Shown here: positions 19,601 through 29,030 of the stretch, piece after piece
Layout of the letters: each line of letters opens with the position of its first letter
Position numbering within the stretch: position 1 is the stretch's first letter
Source: Scytonema hofmannii PCC 7110
Lineage (GTDB): Bacteria > Cyanobacteriota > Cyanobacteriia > Cyanobacteriales > Nostocaceae
DNA length: 64,000 bases
Assembly: GCF_000346485.2 (NCBI RefSeq)
Contig: NZ_KQ976354.1
Coordinates: 10,312,341-10,376,340 of the forward strand
Reading direction: 5' to 3'
Made by a program: the position numbers and the translations under genes
The notes under the pieces: model-generated
Database searches by the model: none
What the model was told of the DNA's origin: nothing
Seen by the model: the letters and a program-made list of their open reading frames with translations, nothing else

Positions 19601-21351
19601 GGATACAGAATAGTACACAAATCAATGCCCAGAAGAGATTTGAGTAACTGACAACAGCGATCGACCTGTTCCTGGAAAATTGGTTCAGTTTCGTATAATT
19701 CTCGACCCATCTCTACATACTGGGCACCTTGACCGGGAAACATAAACACAACTTGTCGATTGCACGGTTCCTGAAAGTGAGTGAAAACTCGTTGTGAGTC
19801 TTTTGTCTCTAAGACTTTCACTGCATCGTCAAAGTTCTGGCATACTAGCATTCGGCGATGGTCAAATGCTCGACGCCCGACCTGAAGGGTATATGCTACA
19901 TCAGCCAGGTTTAAGTCGGGATGCTGCTTGAGGTGGGTAATTAGATTTGTCGTTGCAGTTTCCAGTGCCGAGTCAGTTTTTGCAGAAAGCAGCAACAACT
20001 GCCAAGGGCGAGAAGGACTGGAGGTTTCAACATCTGGCGCTTCTTCGAGTATCACATGGGCATTTGTTCCACCAATGCCAAACGAACTAACTCCAGCACG
20101 GCGGGGAGTGCCGTTGGTTTTCCACTCTGAAAGTGCTGTATTTACGTAGAAGGGGCTGTTGTCGAAATCAATCTGAGGATTGGACTGCTCAAAGTGCAAG
20201 CTAGGCGGTATTTGCTTATGTTCGAGGGCTAAAACAGTCTTGATTAAGCTTGCAACGCCTGCTGTAGTATCTAGGTGTCCAATGTTCGTCTTGACTGAAC
20301 CGATGGCACAAAAACTTTTCTTCTGGGTACTAGCATGAAATGCTTGTGTCAGTGCAGCGATTTCAATAGGATCTCCCAAGGATGTTCCAGTTCCATGTGC
20401 CTCAACATAAGTGATTGTCTCGGGGTCAACCTCAGCGATAACTTGAGCCGCTTTAATCACATGAGCTTGAGTATCTATACGGGGTGCCGTGTAGCTAACT
20501 TTGAGAGCGCCATCGTTATTGATAGCTGAACCTTTGATGACAGCATGAATACAGTCGCCATCGATAATTGCCTCTTCTAATCGCTTCAAAACCACAATGC
20601 CCACACCCTCACCGCTAACAGTTCCTTGTGCATTAGCATCAAAGGTACGGCAGTGTCCGTCAGGGGATAAAATTCCCCCTTCTCGATATAAGTATCCTGT
20701 TTTCCGTGACGAACTGATTGCAACGCCACCAGCCAAGGCAATATCACATTCACCACTTAGTAAACTTCGACAAGCTAAATGCACAGCAACTAATGAAGTT
20801 GAACAAGCCGTTTGAATGTCAATAGAAGGACCCTCAAGATTTAATTTGTAAGATACCCGTGTGGTTAGAAAATCTTTATCACTTGCAACGAAAAGTTGAT
20901 AATTATCAATAGAGTTTTTAATATTTTGATTTGAATAAAGATTGAACACATAACTGTTCATACCTGCGCCAGCATAAACCCCAACCAAACCTTTGTATTG
21001 TTTAGAATCATAGCCAGCATTTTCCAGAGCTTGCCAAGCACACTCCAAGAAATGACGTTGTTGGGGATCGATGATTTCTGCTTCTCTGGGATTGAAGCCA
21101 AAGAATGAAGCATCGAATAATTCTACATCTTCTAATGGCGCTCCAGATCTTACATACTGAGGGTCATTCAGCATGTCAGGGTCTATTCCTGAAGATATTA
21201 GTTCTTCATCTGTGAAAGAAACTATTGACTCTACACCATCTCGTAAATTTTGCCAAAATTCCTCAATATTTTTGGCTCCTGGAAAACGACCTGCCATGCC
21301 AATAATAGCAACTTCTAAACCATTCCGACTAAATGCTACCGGAGTACTCAT
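16663..21351 (-). CDS. PKS3: KS-AT-KR(eroded)-ACP polyketide synthase module
   Basis: A 1562-residue one-module type I PKS. KS has TACSTSLV, HGTGT and NIGHLD; AT has GQGAQ, GHSIGEY and HAFHS (malonyl type). The ACP Ser is near 1489 (ELGGHSL). The KR is present but its cofactor loop reads AGDLVGSLG instead of TGGLGGIG, and its HxAG motif reads YATP. The Tyr block YSAAN is kept. It therefore probably binds NADPH poorly or not at all and leaves a beta-ketone; this is inference. The tail is acidic (SPEEIQQELVKDF), unlike proteins that feed a KS, and the next synthase in order is an NRPS. Its ATG is only two bases after the stop of the two-module NRPS, indicating translational coupling. Confidence 0.94.
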   Translation of the reverse strand: MSTPVAFSRNGLEVAIIGMAGRFPGAKNIEEFWQNLRDGVESIVSFTDEELISSGIDPDMLNDPQYVRSGAPLEDVELFDASFFGFNPREAEIIDPQQRHFLECAWQALENAGYDSKQYKGLVGVYAGAGMNSYVFNLYSNQNIKNSIDNYQLFVASDKDFLTTRVSYKLNLEGPSIDIQTACSTSLVAVHLACRSLLSGECDIALAGGVAISSSRKTGYLYREGGILSPDGHCRTFDANAQGTVSGEGVGIVVLKRLEEAIIDGDCIHAVIKGSAINNDGALKVSYTAPRIDTQAHVIKAAQVIAEVDPETITYVEAHGTGTSLGDPIEIAALTQAFHASTQKKSFCAIGSVKTNIGHLDTTAGVASLIKTVLALEHKQIPPSLHFEQSNPQIDFDNSPFYVNTALSEWKTNGTPRRAGVSSFGIGGTNAHVILEEAPDVETSSPSRPWQLLLLSAKTDSALETATTNLITHLKQHPDLNLADVAYTLQVGRRAFDHRRMLVCQNFDDAVKVLETKDSQRVFTHFQEPCNRQVVFMFPGQGAQYVEMGRELYETEPIFQEQVDRCCQLLKSLLGIDLCTILYPSKGQTETAAQQLQQTYITQPALFVIEYALAQLWVSWGISPAAMIGHSIGEYVAACLAGVFSLEDALELVAARGRLMQQLPLGAMLSVPLSEEEIQPWLTQELTLAGINAPSLCVVSGSEEAIANLQTLLTQQGVECRRLHTSHAFHSHMMDSILEPFTKQVEKVNLNPPQIPFISNLTGTWITANEATNPSYWARHLRQTVRFATGIAELIKESEHILLEVGPGRTLSTFAKQQTNESMVFSSMRHPKDQQSDVAFLLNTLGRLWLAGVPVNWYGFYAAEHRHRLPLPTYPFERQRYWIEAQKTEDTSPRHIKLSKKPNIADWFYLPTWKQAKLLEPFQGTKFLKQKQCWLIFVDSCQLGSQIAQRLEQEGQEVITVTVGEEFAQLSKHAYAINPQKRDDYDALFQTLRTIDKIPQFIVHFWGVTANTQPQNQTLFEQTRSAISSFEKYQTLGFYSLLFIAQALSKQNVTNPLQLIVVTNNVHDAIGQEELIPEKGTVLGPCKVIPQEYPNITCRNIDIFTPELITFQEKQLINQLVAELAAQPSDLVVAYRGDRRWEQTFESAQLKEVEEATTRLRKGGVYLIAGDLVGSLGLVFAENLAQTVQAKLVLIGNIGLPQRNEWSQWLATHEEQDTISRHIKKILELEQLGVELLMIEADVANVEQMQAAIARAYEYFGQIHGVFYATPMSNEKSAFSIQEISRTESELQFNSKVYGLYVLEKVLQGKELDFYLLQSSLSSMLGGLGLVAYSAANLFIDAFVNKRNQTSSVPWFSVNWDAVKYEEKQEKDTALGATLAELAMTPKEAWNVSQRILSIGSASQFIVSPGDLQIRLNTWIKHEAPQNAGNSQDLNTGDSLSQHSRPKLQTTYVAPSNEIEKTIANIWQELLGVEQIGIHDNFFELGGHSLLAVQVTSRLREIFQVELPLQSILFDAPTVAGLAAVIAENEPKQEELQEIAALLQEVRNLSPEEIQQELVKDF

Positions 21352-21353
21352 GT

Positions 21354-24300
21354 TTATTTAACTCTCTTACTGATTGTCAAAAATTGTTTTATACGAGCTT
21401 TACCATCTTTTAACTGTTCGGTTCTAACATCAGTTTGATGAAAAAATGGTGGTTCATTTTTGTTAGCTTGATTGAGAAACTCTGCTAAGGAGCTAATAGT
21501 CGGATATCTAAATAGTTCAAGCATTGAGAAATTGCCTGGGAATATTTGACAGAGTTGGTTATGAACCTGAACCATCAATAATGAATGACCACCAAGTTCA
21601 AAGAAGTTATCGTGAATACCAACTTTTTCTACCTTGAGTGTCTTCTGCCAAACATGAGCAATAGATTTTTCCAAATCAGTTTGTGGTTTGACGTAATTTG
21701 CTTCCAAGTCTGGGCGAAGACCATCTGGTACTGGCAATGCTTGGCGATCCACCTTGCCATTGGGTGTTAATGGTAGAGCCTTCATGGGTACAAAGGCAGC
21801 AGGCATCATATAATCGGGCAATTTCTCCTTTAAGAAACTCCGTAGCTGACTGAGTGTAGAAGTGAACTCCTGTTCAGACACCACATAAGCCACTAGCCGT
21901 TTGTCCCCAAGTACATCCTCTCTCACGACAACTACAGCCTCTCGAACAGTGGGATGTTGAGTGAGTCGTGCTTCAATCTCTCCAAGTTCGATGCGGAAAC
22001 CACGGATTTTGACCTGGTGGTCAATACGACTAATGTACTCTATCTCTCCATTGGGCAGATAGCGAGCTAAATCCCCAGTTTTGTACAAGCGCGCTGCCGA
22101 TTTGTTACTAAAGGGGTTGGGGATAAATTTTTCTGCTGTTAGTTCCGGGCGGTTTACGTAGCCACGAGCTAGTCCATCCCCACCTATGTGCAGTTCTCCA
22201 GGTACTCCAACAGGAACTATCTGACCGTGTCGATCCAGGATATAGAATTGTGTGTTAGCAATCGGGTGACTAATTGGCACAATGCTGCTGTCAGTTTCTA
22301 CTATACCAGCTGCTGACCAAATGGTGGTTTCCGTAGGACCATACATATTCCACACCGAGTTACACCGATTGAGTAACTGATGGGCTAGCTGTTTTGGTAA
22401 GGCTTCTCCGCCACAAAGAATTTTCAATTGATGGTTCCCAGACCAGCCTGCTGCCAGAAGTAACTGCCAAGTAGCTGGTGTAGCTTGCATAACCGTAGCA
22501 TTTGAGTGAGTCAATTTTGCTGACAACTGCGTTCCGTCCGAGGCAACTTCCCGACTCGTAACTACTAAACGGGCACCCACTATGATTGGCAAGAAAAGTT
22601 CCAACGCCGCAATATCAAAGGAATAAGTGGTGACAGCCAGCAAGGTATCACGCTCAGTTAACCCTGGTCTTTGCCGCATAGCGTGCAAGAAGTTGCTCAA
22701 AGCGTCGTGGGGAATTTGCACACCCTTGGGCTTACCCGTAGAACCAGAGGTGTAGATGATATAAGCCAGGTTGTGACTAGTTACCTCACTGACTGAATTT
22801 TCCTGACTTTGATGGGCAATAGAGAGCCAATCAGTATCTATACAAACGACTTTGGCTTTGTGTTGGGGCAATGCCTCCACAAGCTGTGCTTGAGTCAGCA
22901 ACACTTGTACTTGGGCGTTTTCTAGTATAAAAGCTAATCGCTCTTGGGGATAAGTGGGGTCAAGGGGTACATAAGCGCCACCCGCTTTGAGAATGCCTAA
23001 TAGCCCAACTACCATGTCGAGCGATCGCTCTGTGCAAATTCCCACCAGTACTTCTGGTCTTACTCCCAGCGCTTGTAGGTAGTGCGCCAGTTGATTTGCT
23101 CGTTGGTTGAGTTCTCGGTAGGTTAACTGCTGCAATTCAAACACCACTGCTACAGCATCAGGTGTCAGCTCTACCTGAGCCTCAAATAACTGATGAATGG
23201 ATTGTTGTTGGGGATACTCAGTTTCAGTATCATTCCACTTCACTAGCAGTGCCTTCTCAGCATTGGTTAACAACGGTAACTCCGACAGACGCTGCTGTGA
23301 ATTGGCAACGATTGCACAGAGCAAAGTTTGTAAATGCCCTGCCATCCGGCTAATAGTGCTTGACTCGAATAAATCGGTATTGTACTCTAGAGTGCCAACT
23401 AGTCCCTGTGCTGTTTCTGTCATGTCTAGGGTCAAATCAAACTTAGCAGTACGGCTCTCAGTTGCGATGGGACTCAACGTTAAACCAGGCAACTCTAACG
23501 CCGACATCGGTGCATTCTGGAGCACAAACATCACTTGAAATAGTGGGGCGTGGCTTAAAGAACGCTGTGGTTGCAATTCCTCTACCAACTGCTCAAAAGG
23601 CAAATCTTGGTGAGCGTAGGCTCCTAGCGCTACTTCCCGCACACGAGTAAGTAACTCCTTAAAGGTGGGATTACCTGCTAGATTAGTTCGCAGTACCAAG
23701 GTATTGGCAAAAAAACCAATTAACCCTTCTATCTCCGTGCGGTTGCGGTTAGCTATCGGCGATCCTACCACAATATCCTCGCTACCCGTATAGCGCCATA
23801 GCAGAGTTTGGAAAGCTGCTAGTAGCGTCATAAATAAAGTGCATCCGTTCTGCTGGCTGAGTTTATTCAGAGCTAGAGAGAGATCTTGAGATAGGTTAAA
23901 TAAATAGCTGGCACCCTGAAAAGTCTGAACAGCAGGACGCGGGTAGTCAGTTGGTAACTCCAGTACTCTTGGTGCGCTCTCTAACTGCTTTCGCCAGTAA
24001 GATATCTGGGATTGTAATACGTCTGCTTGTAGCCATTTTCGCTGCCAAGCTGCAAAGTCTACATATTGGATTGGCAGTTCAGCTAATAGTGAGGGTTGCC
24101 GATCGCAGAAGGCTGGATAAAGTTTTGCCAACTCACGCACCAATATGCTTATCGACCAACCGTCAGAGACAATGTGGTGCATTGTCAGTAATATTATGTG
24201 TTCTTGATTACTTTGGCGTAAGAGTTTCACACGCAGCAGGGGGTCACTGTTGAGGTCAAAAGGATGTTGCGCTTCTGCTAATGCCTGTTTTCTAATTTCG

Positions 24301-27300
24301 ACTTCTTGTTGATGGGAAGATAATTCACTGATATCAACTACGGGCAACATCAGCGGTGTAACTGATGAGATAACTGCCACGGGTTGCCCTTCTATTGTCT
24401 GGAAATTGCTTCGCAAAGCTTCATGACGGCGTACAATTTCGTTGAAACTTTTTTGTAATGCCCCTAGGTTTAATTGTCCCTGTAGACGGACAGCAGCAGG
24501 AATATTGTAGAAGGGACTATTTGGTTCTAAATGGGCAAGGAACCATAACCTATGTTGAGAAAAGGATAGAGGTAACTCTTGCTTTCGTGAAATCCGCTCA
24601 ATAGTTACTGCTTCCAGTCCATTACTTGTCTTGGTGGCTTTTTCGATTTCTTTAGCTAGCCCAGCTATTGTTGGTTGTTCAAATAAGCGACGTAAAGGAA
24701 GCTCTTGCTGAAAGACTTTCCGCACTTGGGAAATCACGCGAGTCGCTAATAAGGAGTGCCCACCTAATTCAAAAAAGTTATTGTGAATGCCTATTTTTTC
24801 AATGCCAAGTACCTCTGCCCAGATTAAGGCTAACATCTGCTCAATTGGTGTGGAAGGAGCGACAAAATCTGATTCAGCTAATAGCTGTGTCGCCTCGGGT
24901 GCTCTTAGTGCTTTACGATCTATTTTACCATTAGGTGTAAGTGGTAGTGACTCTAGCATCACAAAAATTGCTGGCACCATGTAGTTTGGCAGCTTAGACT
25001 TCAAAAAACACCGCAGTTCAGGAATTGTCAGTGTTTGCTCTGAGTGCAGGACGATATAGGCTACTAAACTTTGAGAATGTGCTTCATCCTCTCTCACGAT
25101 AACTACGGTTTCTCGGACTGCTGGATGCTGGTTGATGGCTGCTTCAATTTCTCCAAGTTCGATGCGGAAACCACGAATTTTCACCTGGTAGTCCATGCGA
25201 CCAATGTACTCTATCTCTCCGTTGGGCAGATAGCGTGCTATATCTCCTGTTTTGTACAAACGCGCTGCTGAATTGTTACTAAAGGGGTTGGGAATAAACT
25301 TTTCTGCAGTCTGTTCAGGGCGGTTTAAATAACCACGTGCTAGTCCATCCCCACCGATGTACACTTCGCCCAGTACACCAATAGGAACAGGTTGTCTTTT
25401 TGCATCCACTATGTACATCTGAGTATTAGCTATCGGGCGACCAATTAAAACGCGCTCAGGCAAAGGTGCATGGGGATTGAGGCTATAACAAGTGACATCC
25501 GCAGATACTTCCGACGAACCGTAAAGGTTTAACAAGATGCTATGTGGCAAATTCTGTCTAAATTGGACAAGCAGATCAATTGAGAGTGCTTCGCCACTGC
25601 TAATCCACAACTTCAATTGGGGTAGCTGTAACTGTAGATCGTTATGTGTATTCAACAATGCACCCAGCAAAGAGGGAACAAGTACTAATCGTGTCACATT
25701 TTTGTGAGCAAGATTTGTCACGAACTGTTGTGGATCTTTTAGGATGTCATCCGGTACAATGACTGTGGGTATCCCTTGGAGTAAGGGTCCAAAAATTTCC
25801 CATACTGAATCCACAAAGTTTAAGGATGTTTTCTGGCAACAAATTTCTCCCTGCACAAAAGGATAATTCTGCCACATCCAGTGAAAGCGATTAACCGCAC
25901 CCCTATGCAGACCAAAAACACCTTTGGGCTGACCCGTTGAGCCTGAGGTGTAGATGACGTAAGCTAGGTTATCAGCTTTTGAAATATTGACGGGATTATC
26001 TTGGCTTTGTTGAGCAATTATATTCCAGTCTGTGTCCCAGCAAACCACTTGTGCTTTGTGTTCAGGAAGTTGCTCCACCAACTGTTGCTGAGTCAGCAGT
26101 ACTGGCACCTTAGTCTCTTCTAGTATAAAACTTAATCGCTCTTGGGGATAAGTGGGGTCAAGGGGTACATAAGCGCCACCCACTTTGAGAATGCCTAACA
26201 GCCCGATGACCATGTCGAGCGATCGCTCTGTGCAAATCCCCACCAGAACCTCTGGTCCTACTCCGATCGCTCGCAGGTAATGTGCCAGTTGATTTGCTCT
26301 TGCATTGAGTTCAGAGTAAGTTAGTTGTTCTTCCTCTAACACTACTGCTACTGAGTCAGACGTGCGTTCTACTTGAGCTTCAAACAGCTGGTGAATACAC
26401 ACATTTGCAGGATAATTAGCAGAAGTATCATTCCACTCCACTAGTTGCCGATGCAGCTCAGTTGCTGTCAACATCGGTAACTCTGACAGCCTCTGCTGTG
26501 GATCGGCAACAATGCCCTCAAGTAAAGTACGGAAATGCTCTACCATCCGAGTTATGGTTTCGGCAGCAAACAAATCAGTATTATATTCTAACAACCCCGT
26601 CAATTCTGGCTCTGCATCGACTAGGTAGAGGGTCAAATCAAACTTAGCAGTTTGAGTGTGCCTTGGGAGCCAACTTAGAGTTAAACCGGGCAGTGTTAAA
26701 TCCTTCTGAGAGTTTTCCTGCAAGGCAAACATTACCTGGAACAAGGGCATATGGCTGAGATTTCTCTCCGGTTGAAGTTCTTCCACCAATTGCTCGAAAG
26801 GTATATCTGCATTTGCGTATGCACTCACGCACATTTCACGCACTCTACTTAGCAACTTTAAGAAACTTGGGTTACCAGAAAGGTCAGTACGCAGCACAAG
26901 GGTATTGACAAACAACCCAATCAGATCCTGAATCTCAACTTGGTTGCGGTTAGCAATTGGGGAGCCAACGCAGATGTCTTCTTGACCTGTATAGCGATAC
27001 AGTAGGATTTGAAACGCTGCTAGTATCGTCATAAACAGGGTTACCCCCTCCCGACTACTTAGAGATCTAAGCATATCGGTAAGGCGCGGTGATAGTGTAA
27101 AAGAGGCAACTGCACCTCGGAAGCTTTGGACTGGGGGTCGTGGACGATCTGTGGGGAGCGCCAACGTTGAAGCGCCTGCCAATTGTTGCTTCCAATAAGA
27201 AAGCTGCGTCTTTTGTAGTTCCCCTTGCATCCACTGAAGCTGCCAGATAGCAAAGTCTGCGTAATGAATCGGGAGTTCAGGGAGTGGGGATGCCTTCTTC

Positions 27301-27917
27301 GTAGAAAAAGCTTCATAAAGTGCTGCTATCTCCCGGATCAGCACTCCTATCGACCAGCCATCAACGGCAATATGGTGGATTGCAAAGAGCAGCAAGTGTT
27401 CATGCACACCTGTTTGTAGCAGCATAGCTCGCAGCAACGGACCAGATGTCAAGTCAAAGGGTTTTTGAGCTATCTCTGTTGTTAGCTGCTCGAGTTTAGC
27501 TTCTCGCAATGCTTCTGGCAACTCGCGTAGATTCACCACAGGTAGCACCATACTTACAGTAGGGTGAATGACCTGAGCGGGCTGTCCTTCCACTATCTCA
27601 AAGGTGGTGCGTAGAGCTTCATGGCGTCGCACAATTTCATTAAGACACTGCTCTAGAGCTACCACCTTTAGCTCACCTGTTAGCTGTACGCATGCTAGCT
27701 CATTATAATATGGACTACTGGAATCTAACTGATAGAGAAACCACAAGCGTTGTTGGGCAAAGGATAGGGGCGCAGGACTTGTTTGGGAACGTTTTGAAAT
27801 AACCTCTAATTGAGAGCGAAAGCTAACTTCACCCCGCAGTCGCTTTTCCAGAATCGCCCGTTTATTGGCTGATAATTTCGAGCGTCGTTCCGAAATTTCA
27901 TCTTTTTTTCTGTCCAT
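21354..27917 (-). CDS. Two-module NRPS: C-A(beta-Ala)-PCP-C-A(Gly)-PCP
   Basis: About 2187 residues from the ATG at 27917, chosen over an upstream TTG because GGGGAG lies just before it. Module 1: C about 40-480 (HHIAVDGWS), A about 500-1000, PCP about 1035-1105. By hand alignment its pocket reads V-D-W-V-I-S-L-A-D-K, which matches beta-alanine-activating domains; the absent Asp235, replaced by Val with Asp at 236, is typical of a beta-amino acid. Module 2: C about 1120-1560 (HHIVSDGWS), A about 1580-2070, PCP Ser near 2112. Its pocket reads D-I-L-Q-L-G-M-I-W-K (glycine). No epimerase or methylase domain. The basic N-terminus faces the acidic tail of PKS2; the basic tail (KARIKQFLTISKRVK) faces PKS3. 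The PanP-type decarboxylase in the cluster would supply the first substrate. Confidence 0.95.
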   Translation of the reverse strand: MDRKKDEISERRSKLSANKRAILEKRLRGEVSFRSQLEVISKRSQTSPAPLSFAQQRLWFLYQLDSSSPYYNELACVQLTGELKVVALEQCLNEIVRRHEALRTTFEIVEGQPAQVIHPTVSMVLPVVNLRELPEALREAKLEQLTTEIAQKPFDLTSGPLLRAMLLQTGVHEHLLLFAIHHIAVDGWSIGVLIREIAALYEAFSTKKASPLPELPIHYADFAIWQLQWMQGELQKTQLSYWKQQLAGASTLALPTDRPRPPVQSFRGAVASFTLSPRLTDMLRSLSSREGVTLFMTILAAFQILLYRYTGQEDICVGSPIANRNQVEIQDLIGLFVNTLVLRTDLSGNPSFLKLLSRVREMCVSAYANADIPFEQLVEELQPERNLSHMPLFQVMFALQENSQKDLTLPGLTLSWLPRHTQTAKFDLTLYLVDAEPELTGLLEYNTDLFAAETITRMVEHFRTLLEGIVADPQQRLSELPMLTATELHRQLVEWNDTSANYPANVCIHQLFEAQVERTSDSVAVVLEEEQLTYSELNARANQLAHYLRAIGVGPEVLVGICTERSLDMVIGLLGILKVGGAYVPLDPTYPQERLSFILEETKVPVLLTQQQLVEQLPEHKAQVVCWDTDWNIIAQQSQDNPVNISKADNLAYVIYTSGSTGQPKGVFGLHRGAVNRFHWMWQNYPFVQGEICCQKTSLNFVDSVWEIFGPLLQGIPTVIVPDDILKDPQQFVTNLAHKNVTRLVLVPSLLGALLNTHNDLQLQLPQLKLWISSGEALSIDLLVQFRQNLPHSILLNLYGSSEVSADVTCYSLNPHAPLPERVLIGRPIANTQMYIVDAKRQPVPIGVLGEVYIGGDGLARGYLNRPEQTAEKFIPNPFSNNSAARLYKTGDIARYLPNGEIEYIGRMDYQVKIRGFRIELGEIEAAINQHPAVRETVVIVREDEAHSQSLVAYIVLHSEQTLTIPELRCFLKSKLPNYMVPAIFVMLESLPLTPNGKIDRKALRAPEATQLLAESDFVAPSTPIEQMLALIWAEVLGIEKIGIHNNFFELGGHSLLATRVISQVRKVFQQELPLRRLFEQPTIAGLAKEIEKATKTSNGLEAVTIERISRKQELPLSFSQHRLWFLAHLEPNSPFYNIPAAVRLQGQLNLGALQKSFNEIVRRHEALRSNFQTIEGQPVAVISSVTPLMLPVVDISELSSHQQEVEIRKQALAEAQHPFDLNSDPLLRVKLLRQSNQEHIILLTMHHIVSDGWSISILVRELAKLYPAFCDRQPSLLAELPIQYVDFAAWQRKWLQADVLQSQISYWRKQLESAPRVLELPTDYPRPAVQTFQGASYLFNLSQDLSLALNKLSQQNGCTLFMTLLAAFQTLLWRYTGSEDIVVGSPIANRNRTEIEGLIGFFANTLVLRTNLAGNPTFKELLTRVREVALGAYAHQDLPFEQLVEELQPQRSLSHAPLFQVMFVLQNAPMSALELPGLTLSPIATESRTAKFDLTLDMTETAQGLVGTLEYNTDLFESSTISRMAGHLQTLLCAIVANSQQRLSELPLLTNAEKALLVKWNDTETEYPQQQSIHQLFEAQVELTPDAVAVVFELQQLTYRELNQRANQLAHYLQALGVRPEVLVGICTERSLDMVVGLLGILKAGGAYVPLDPTYPQERLAFILENAQVQVLLTQAQLVEALPQHKAKVVCIDTDWLSIAHQSQENSVSEVTSHNLAYIIYTSGSTGKPKGVQIPHDALSNFLHAMRQRPGLTERDTLLAVTTYSFDIAALELFLPIIVGARLVVTSREVASDGTQLSAKLTHSNATVMQATPATWQLLLAAGWSGNHQLKILCGGEALPKQLAHQLLNRCNSVWNMYGPTETTIWSAAGIVETDSSIVPISHPIANTQFYILDRHGQIVPVGVPGELHIGGDGLARGYVNRPELTAEKFIPNPFSNKSAARLYKTGDLARYLPNGEIEYISRIDHQVKIRGFRIELGEIEARLTQHPTVREAVVVVREDVLGDKRLVAYVVSEQEFTSTLSQLRSFLKEKLPDYMMPAAFVPMKALPLTPNGKVDRQALPVPDGLRPDLEANYVKPQTDLEKSIAHVWQKTLKVEKVGIHDNFFELGGHSLLMVQVHNQLCQIFPGNFSMLELFRYPTISSLAEFLNQANKNEPPFFHQTDVRTEQLKDGKARIKQFLTISKRVK

Positions 27918-27955
27918 AATCTCCCCTATCAAACTATGTGAACTAACAATGCTTC

Positions 27956-29026
27956 TTAATCGATAATTTTGACCTTCACATAATCAGGAAAAGGTTGAAT
28001 TCGTGTTAGATTATTTTCTAAAAATAACAAATCTTCTATCTTCTCTGTTTCCTGAAACCCTGCAAACTTATAAGAGACATACATCATGCGATTGCGATTG
28101 TTTGAAACAAATTCAGCACGCAAACGAACGTTGTTGTTTTTCGCCAATGTCATAATATAGTTCAACAAAATTGTGCCGACACCTCTGGACATAACGCGGC
28201 AAGACATCAGCAAAAGTTTTACAGTCCACACCAACTCTTGGCATTCCACAAGAGCCAACCCAATTTTACCATAACTGCCATACTTATCGTCTAAACTTGC
28301 AATGAGTAGTTTATACTTATCGGATTGCCGAAAATAATTCAGCTCATCATAGGAGTATGTATAACCTGTTGTATTTAATTGATTTGTTCGTACTGTTAAT
28401 TCTTCGGCTCGCTGTAAATCCTCCTCTTTGGCATAAGAGATAGTAAAAGACATATTGAGTGTCGCTAAAAATTCTTCTTGAGTTCCAACAAATTCTTTTT
28501 CTGATTGATTTCGCTCTATATCACTAAGATACATTAGTCTTCTTAATTTTGAATCCTCTGTAATAAAACGAGGATTCATTTCTGGCAGATCTAGCAGATG
28601 CGTCAGTTCAGTGGTATTAACACAGAGTACTTCAGGGAGTGAAAAATTAACTTCTTCTAGTTCAAATAACTGGTCATCTATAAAGGTAAAGGTGTCGATC
28701 CCAAGATTGAGGGACTTAGCAATTTCCTGAATAGAACTAGATTTCGAGTTCCAATTGATTTGGGGATAGAGAAAATATTCGTGCAAACCAAACTCTTGGA
28801 GTTGTGCGATCGCTCTAGCATAATCATTTTTACTAGCAATAGACTGCAAAATACCTCGACTGTCTAGGGTTTTGATAATATCAACTACCTGGTTTCGCAA
28901 ATCAACACGATTGTCCTCTAATAATACACCATCCCAAAGAGTGTTATCCAAATCCCAAACTACACATTTGATAGCTTTTTTATCCGCTAGTTTATTATTT
29001 GATAGCTCAGCTTTTGTACTCATCAT
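27956..29026 (-). CDS. fkbH: FkbH-like glyceryl-ACP synthase (HAD fold)
   Basis: A 356-residue FkbH homologue. The N-terminal HAD catalytic motif is VVWDLDNTLWDG with Asp25 and Asp27, and a GNAT-like C-terminal half follows (LTVRTNQLNTTGY, then the region around VGTILLNYIMTLA). FkbH-type proteins take 1,3-bisphosphoglycerate, remove a phosphate and load the glyceryl group on a dedicated ACP. This is the first step to hydroxy- or methoxymalonyl-ACP. The next genes upstream (acyl-CoA dehydrogenase, free ACP, methyltransferase, 3-hydroxyacyl-CoA dehydrogenase) complete that route. Four bases separate it from the dehydrogenase gene, so the two are an operon. It is 38 bp ahead of the two-module NRPS gene. 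High confidence in family; the final extender (hydroxy or methoxy) is inferred. Confidence 0.93.
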   Translation of the reverse strand: MMSTKAELSNNKLADKKAIKCVVWDLDNTLWDGVLLEDNRVDLRNQVVDIIKTLDSRGILQSIASKNDYARAIAQLQEFGLHEYFLYPQINWNSKSSSIQEIAKSLNLGIDTFTFIDDQLFELEEVNFSLPEVLCVNTTELTHLLDLPEMNPRFITEDSKLRRLMYLSDIERNQSEKEFVGTQEEFLATLNMSFTISYAKEEDLQRAEELTVRTNQLNTTGYTYSYDELNYFRQSDKYKLLIASLDDKYGSYGKIGLALVECQELVWTVKLLLMSCRVMSRGVGTILLNYIMTLAKNNNVRLRAEFVSNNRNRMMYVSYKFAGFQETEKIEDLLFLENNLTRIQPFPDYVKVKIID

Positions 29027-29030
29027 GTTT

